The notes under the pieces: model-generated
The model's input: the letters and a program-made list of their open reading frames with translations, nothing else
Databases searched by the model: none
What the model was told of the DNA's origin: nothing
Made by a program: the position numbers and the translations under genes
In this document: positions 29,674 through 31,857 of the stretch, in pieces
Position numbering within the stretch: the stretch's first letter is position 1
How the letters are laid out: every line of letters begins with the position of its first letter
Origin: Clostridia bacterium
Lineage (GTDB): Bacteria; Bacillota_A; Clostridia; Oscillospirales; CAG-272
Assembly: GCA_017542695.1 (NCBI GenBank)
Contig: JAFXWT010000372.1
Span: 1 to 31,857, forward strand
Reading direction: 5' to 3'
Length of the DNA stretch: 31,857 bases

Positions 29674-31857
29674 TCAATCCTTGTTCATCGACATTTCGAG
29701 GTAGTCCTCGTACGAGATCAGCACGTCGCGCGGCTTCTGCCCGTTCGGCGCGCTGACTATGCCGCGCGCTTCCATAACGTCGATGAGCTTCGCGGCGCGG
29801 CCGTAGCCGAGTTGGAGTCGGCGCTGGATGAGAGAGGTCGATATCTTCTTTTCCTCGATGGCGAGTTTGATCGCGTCGTCGAGCATCGGATCGTCCTCTT
29901 CCTCGTCGCCGTTTCCGCCCTCGCCGGGCATTTTGCCCTTGCGTCCGCACATTTCGGCTTCTTTTTCGATCTGCTCCGCGATCTCGCGGTCGTACACGCA
30001 CGACCCCGCGTGTTCCTTGATGAATTCGACTATCTTCTTTATCTCTTCGTCGTCGACGTAAGCGCCCTGAACGCGCATCGGCAGACGCGCGCCGACAGGC
30101 GCGTAAAGCATATCGCCGCGCCCGATGAGCTTTTCGGCTCCCGGTTGGTCGAGGATCGTGCGCGAGTCGATCTGCGATTTGACCGTGCACGCGATACGCG
30201 ACGGGATGTTCGCTTTGATCGTACCCGTGATGACATCGACAGACGGGCGCTGTGTGCCTATGATCAGGTGCATTCCCGCAGCCCGCGCCTTGGCGGCTAT
30301 GCGGGCGATGGAAGTTTCGACGACGTCGCGCGCCGTAAGCATAAGGTCGGCAAGCTCGTCGATGATGATGACTATCTGAGGAAGTTTTTCGGCGGACGGA
30401 TCGTTCGCCGTCGCCTCGTTGTACTGTTCGAGGTTTCTCTTGCCCGTCGCTTCGAGGATATCGTAGCGGCGCTCCATCTCGGTCACGCACCAGTTGAGCG
30501 CGCCTGCCGCCTTTTTCGGATCGGACACAACGGGAACGAGCAGATGCGGCAACCCGTCGTAAATGTTGAACTCGACTTTTTTCGGGTCGATGAGGATGAA
30601 TTTCACCTCGTCGGGAGTCGATTTGTATAGCAGACTGACAATGAGCGAGTTCATGCACACCGATTTACCGGTGCCCGTCGCGCCCGCGATGAGCAGGTGC
30701 GGCATTTTCGACACGTTGAGGTATATCTTCGTACCCGTGAGGTCGATTCCGAGAGAGGTCGTGAGCTTGCTCTTTGCCTCGCGGAACTGGTCGTCGTCGA
30801 TCAGCTCGCGCAGGTAGACCATCGAAACATTCTTGTTCGGCACCTCGATGCCGATCGCGCTCTTGCCGGGGATGACGCCCTCGATGAGCACGCTCGACGC
30901 CAGCCCGAGAGAGATATCGTCCACGCGGTTGACTATGGCGGAGACTCTTGTTCCGATCTCGGGCGCTATTTCATATCTCGTGACGGCGGGGCCGCGCGAG
31001 ATATTGACCACTTTTGTATGGATATTAAAGCTTTCAAGCGTTTCGACGAGCTTTTGCGCGTTCATCTGCAGCTCATGCTCAATGTTGCCCTCGTTGCTCG
31101 TGTGGATGTAATGTAAAAATTCTATCGGCGGGAACATATACGACGGAGTCTCGGGCGTTTCGGGCATCGGCGGCTCGACAGCGACGGGAGCACGGCGCGT
31201 GCGCGTGCGCCTGACTTCGAGCGTGTCGTTTTTTGGCGTTTCTATATCGAGCGACGCTTCCGTGCCGATCTCGTCCGTGTCGGCCAGCTTCTCTGCCGAA
31301 TTGTCGAATTTGTCGCGCAGATAGTCGTCCGTCGGAGTATCGAAGAAATCGGTGAGCTCGATGTCGCTTTTTCTGTTCGCCGGGACGAGCGTTTCGTCGT
31401 AGACGGCGAGCTCCGCCGTGTCGGAGAGAGCAAAGCTGTCGATATTGTTCATCTTGCGCGTGCGGTCGTCGACATTGACGTCGTCGATGTCGTATTCATC
31501 CTCGGGGCGACGCTTTTGCCCTTTGACGACGGTGCGCCCGCTTTGTCCGTAGTTTGAATACGATGTGTAGATCGGGCCGGTATACGCTTGTTTTTTTGAT
31601 GATCTTTTATGTCTTTCGGCTCTTTTTTCGGCTCTTTTCGCCGCTCTTTCCGGGGATGCGCGTCTTTCGCTCTGACGGATGATATAGAATTTGACTCTGT
31701 TCCAGATCGTCGCGGGCGTCACTCCGAACAGGCACATGACGAGTATGGAGAAGAAAAGGACGGAGAATATTATTGCGCCCGTCTCGCCGACGATGCTTAT
31801 CATCAAAACGGCGATAACGCCGCCGACAACTCCGCCGCCGACGAAATCTTTGCCTGA
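29674..31857 (-). CDS. DNA translocase FtsK/SpoIIIE, N-terminus beyond the window
   Basis: The frame stays open to the right edge, so 727 C-terminal residues are seen and the true start lies outside. The visible part begins near the last membrane helices (VVGGVIAVLMISIVGETGAI, then IIFSVLFFSILVMCLFGV), followed by a charged linker of about 180 residues and the motor. Walker A is LIAGATGTGKSVCMNSL, Walker B is IVIIIDELADLMLT, and the C-terminal winged-helix gamma domain contains ISTSLIQRRLQLGYGRAAKL. This protein pumps chromosome DNA through the division or sporulation septum. In a spore former, either FtsK or SpoIIIE is possible. An ATG near 31803 is not the start because the transmembrane reading continues upstream. 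Confidence 0.95.
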   Translation of the reverse strand, partial: SGKDFVGGGVVGGVIAVLMISIVGETGAIIFSVLFFSILVMCLFGVTPATIWNRVKFYIIRQSERRASPERAAKRAEKRAERHKRSSKKQAYTGPIYTSYSNYGQSGRTVVKGQKRRPEDEYDIDDVNVDDRTRKMNNIDSFALSDTAELAVYDETLVPANRKSDIELTDFFDTPTDDYLRDKFDNSAEKLADTDEIGTEASLDIETPKNDTLEVRRTRTRRAPVAVEPPMPETPETPSYMFPPIEFLHYIHTSNEGNIEHELQMNAQKLVETLESFNIHTKVVNISRGPAVTRYEIAPEIGTRVSAIVNRVDDISLGLASSVLIEGVIPGKSAIGIEVPNKNVSMVYLRELIDDDQFREAKSKLTTSLGIDLTGTKIYLNVSKMPHLLIAGATGTGKSVCMNSLIVSLLYKSTPDEVKFILIDPKKVEFNIYDGLPHLLVPVVSDPKKAAGALNWCVTEMERRYDILEATGKRNLEQYNEATANDPSAEKLPQIVIIIDELADLMLTARDVVETSIARIAAKARAAGMHLIIGTQRPSVDVITGTIKANIPSRIACTVKSQIDSRTILDQPGAEKLIGRGDMLYAPVGARLPMRVQGAYVDDEEIKKIVEFIKEHAGSCVYDREIAEQIEKEAEMCGRKGKMPGEGGNGDEEEDDPMLDDAIKLAIEEKKISTSLIQRRLQLGYGRAAKLIDVMEARGIVSAPNGQKPRDVLISYEDYLEMSMNKD

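Noticed and set aside
29633..30658. A 341-codon minus-strand frame rich in Arg and His
   Set aside because: It lies in another frame of ftsK/spoIIIE, whose Walker motifs and gamma domain are in the accepted frame.
1..31857. CRISPR arrays, tRNA or rRNA genes, insertion sequences
   Set aside because: No regularly spaced repeats, no cloverleaf with a TTCGANTC-type arm, and no transposase-like protein were found on either strand by reading.

Overview
The window is a densely coded chromosomal segment of about 32 kb from a Gram-positive, probably anaerobic member of the Clostridia. Three things point there: strong AGGAGG-type ribosome sites with TTGACA/TATAAT-type promoters, a transketolase split into two genes, and the sporulation genes dpaA/dpaB (dipicolinate synthase) and cwlD (spore-cortex amidase). 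The organism is therefore probably an endospore former, although no sporulation regulator is visible. Coding DNA is GC-rich and promoters are AT-rich. No rRNA, tRNA, CRISPR array, intact transposon or prophage was seen. No gap between genes exceeds 300 bases; the largest, about 210 bases, lies between rplI and radA.

Layout. At 1-125 an AT-rich gene runs off the left edge (minus strand). At 159-2750 there is a minus-strand operon: pepC, then a free-Met-R-sulfoxide reductase, then a sugar isomerase-like protein. At 2879-4821 the plus strand carries a second sugar isomerase-like protein and a Gfo/Idh/MocA oxidoreductase, closed by a terminator. At 4913-5496 two small divergent XRE regulators face each other across three similar palindromes. 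At 5577-7292 there is a NifU/IscU-like protein with its GGGtGRT partner, then a terminator. At 7413-9189 lies the split transketolase behind a perfect consensus promoter, followed by a 715-residue glycosyltransferase/CsaB-like pyruvyltransferase fusion (9267-11414).

The minus-strand block 11456-15127 is rplI-dnaB-tilS-hpt (ribosome, replication, tRNA-Ile lysidine, purine salvage). Next, also on the minus strand, come a membrane protein, cwlD and radA. A tyrosine recombinase (18245-19279) reads away from them and is followed by what looks like the C-terminal stump of an amidohydrolase. A CPBP protease/GNAT pair is divergent from dpaAB. A small XRE regulator operon and the glycolytic pair pgk-tpiA follow. 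The right end is a six-gene minus-strand operon: ftsK/spoIIIE (cut by the window edge), tmk, a DJ-1 protein, 5-formyl-THF cyclo-ligase, mltG and a U32 (TrhP-like) protein.

Most genes are recognisable housekeeping functions. The parts least explained by known biology are the NifU-like/GGGtGRT pair, the GT4-CsaB fusion, the XRE pair with its operator array, a hairpin that buries the cwlD ribosome site, the amidohydrolase remnant after xerC, and the partial gene at the left edge.
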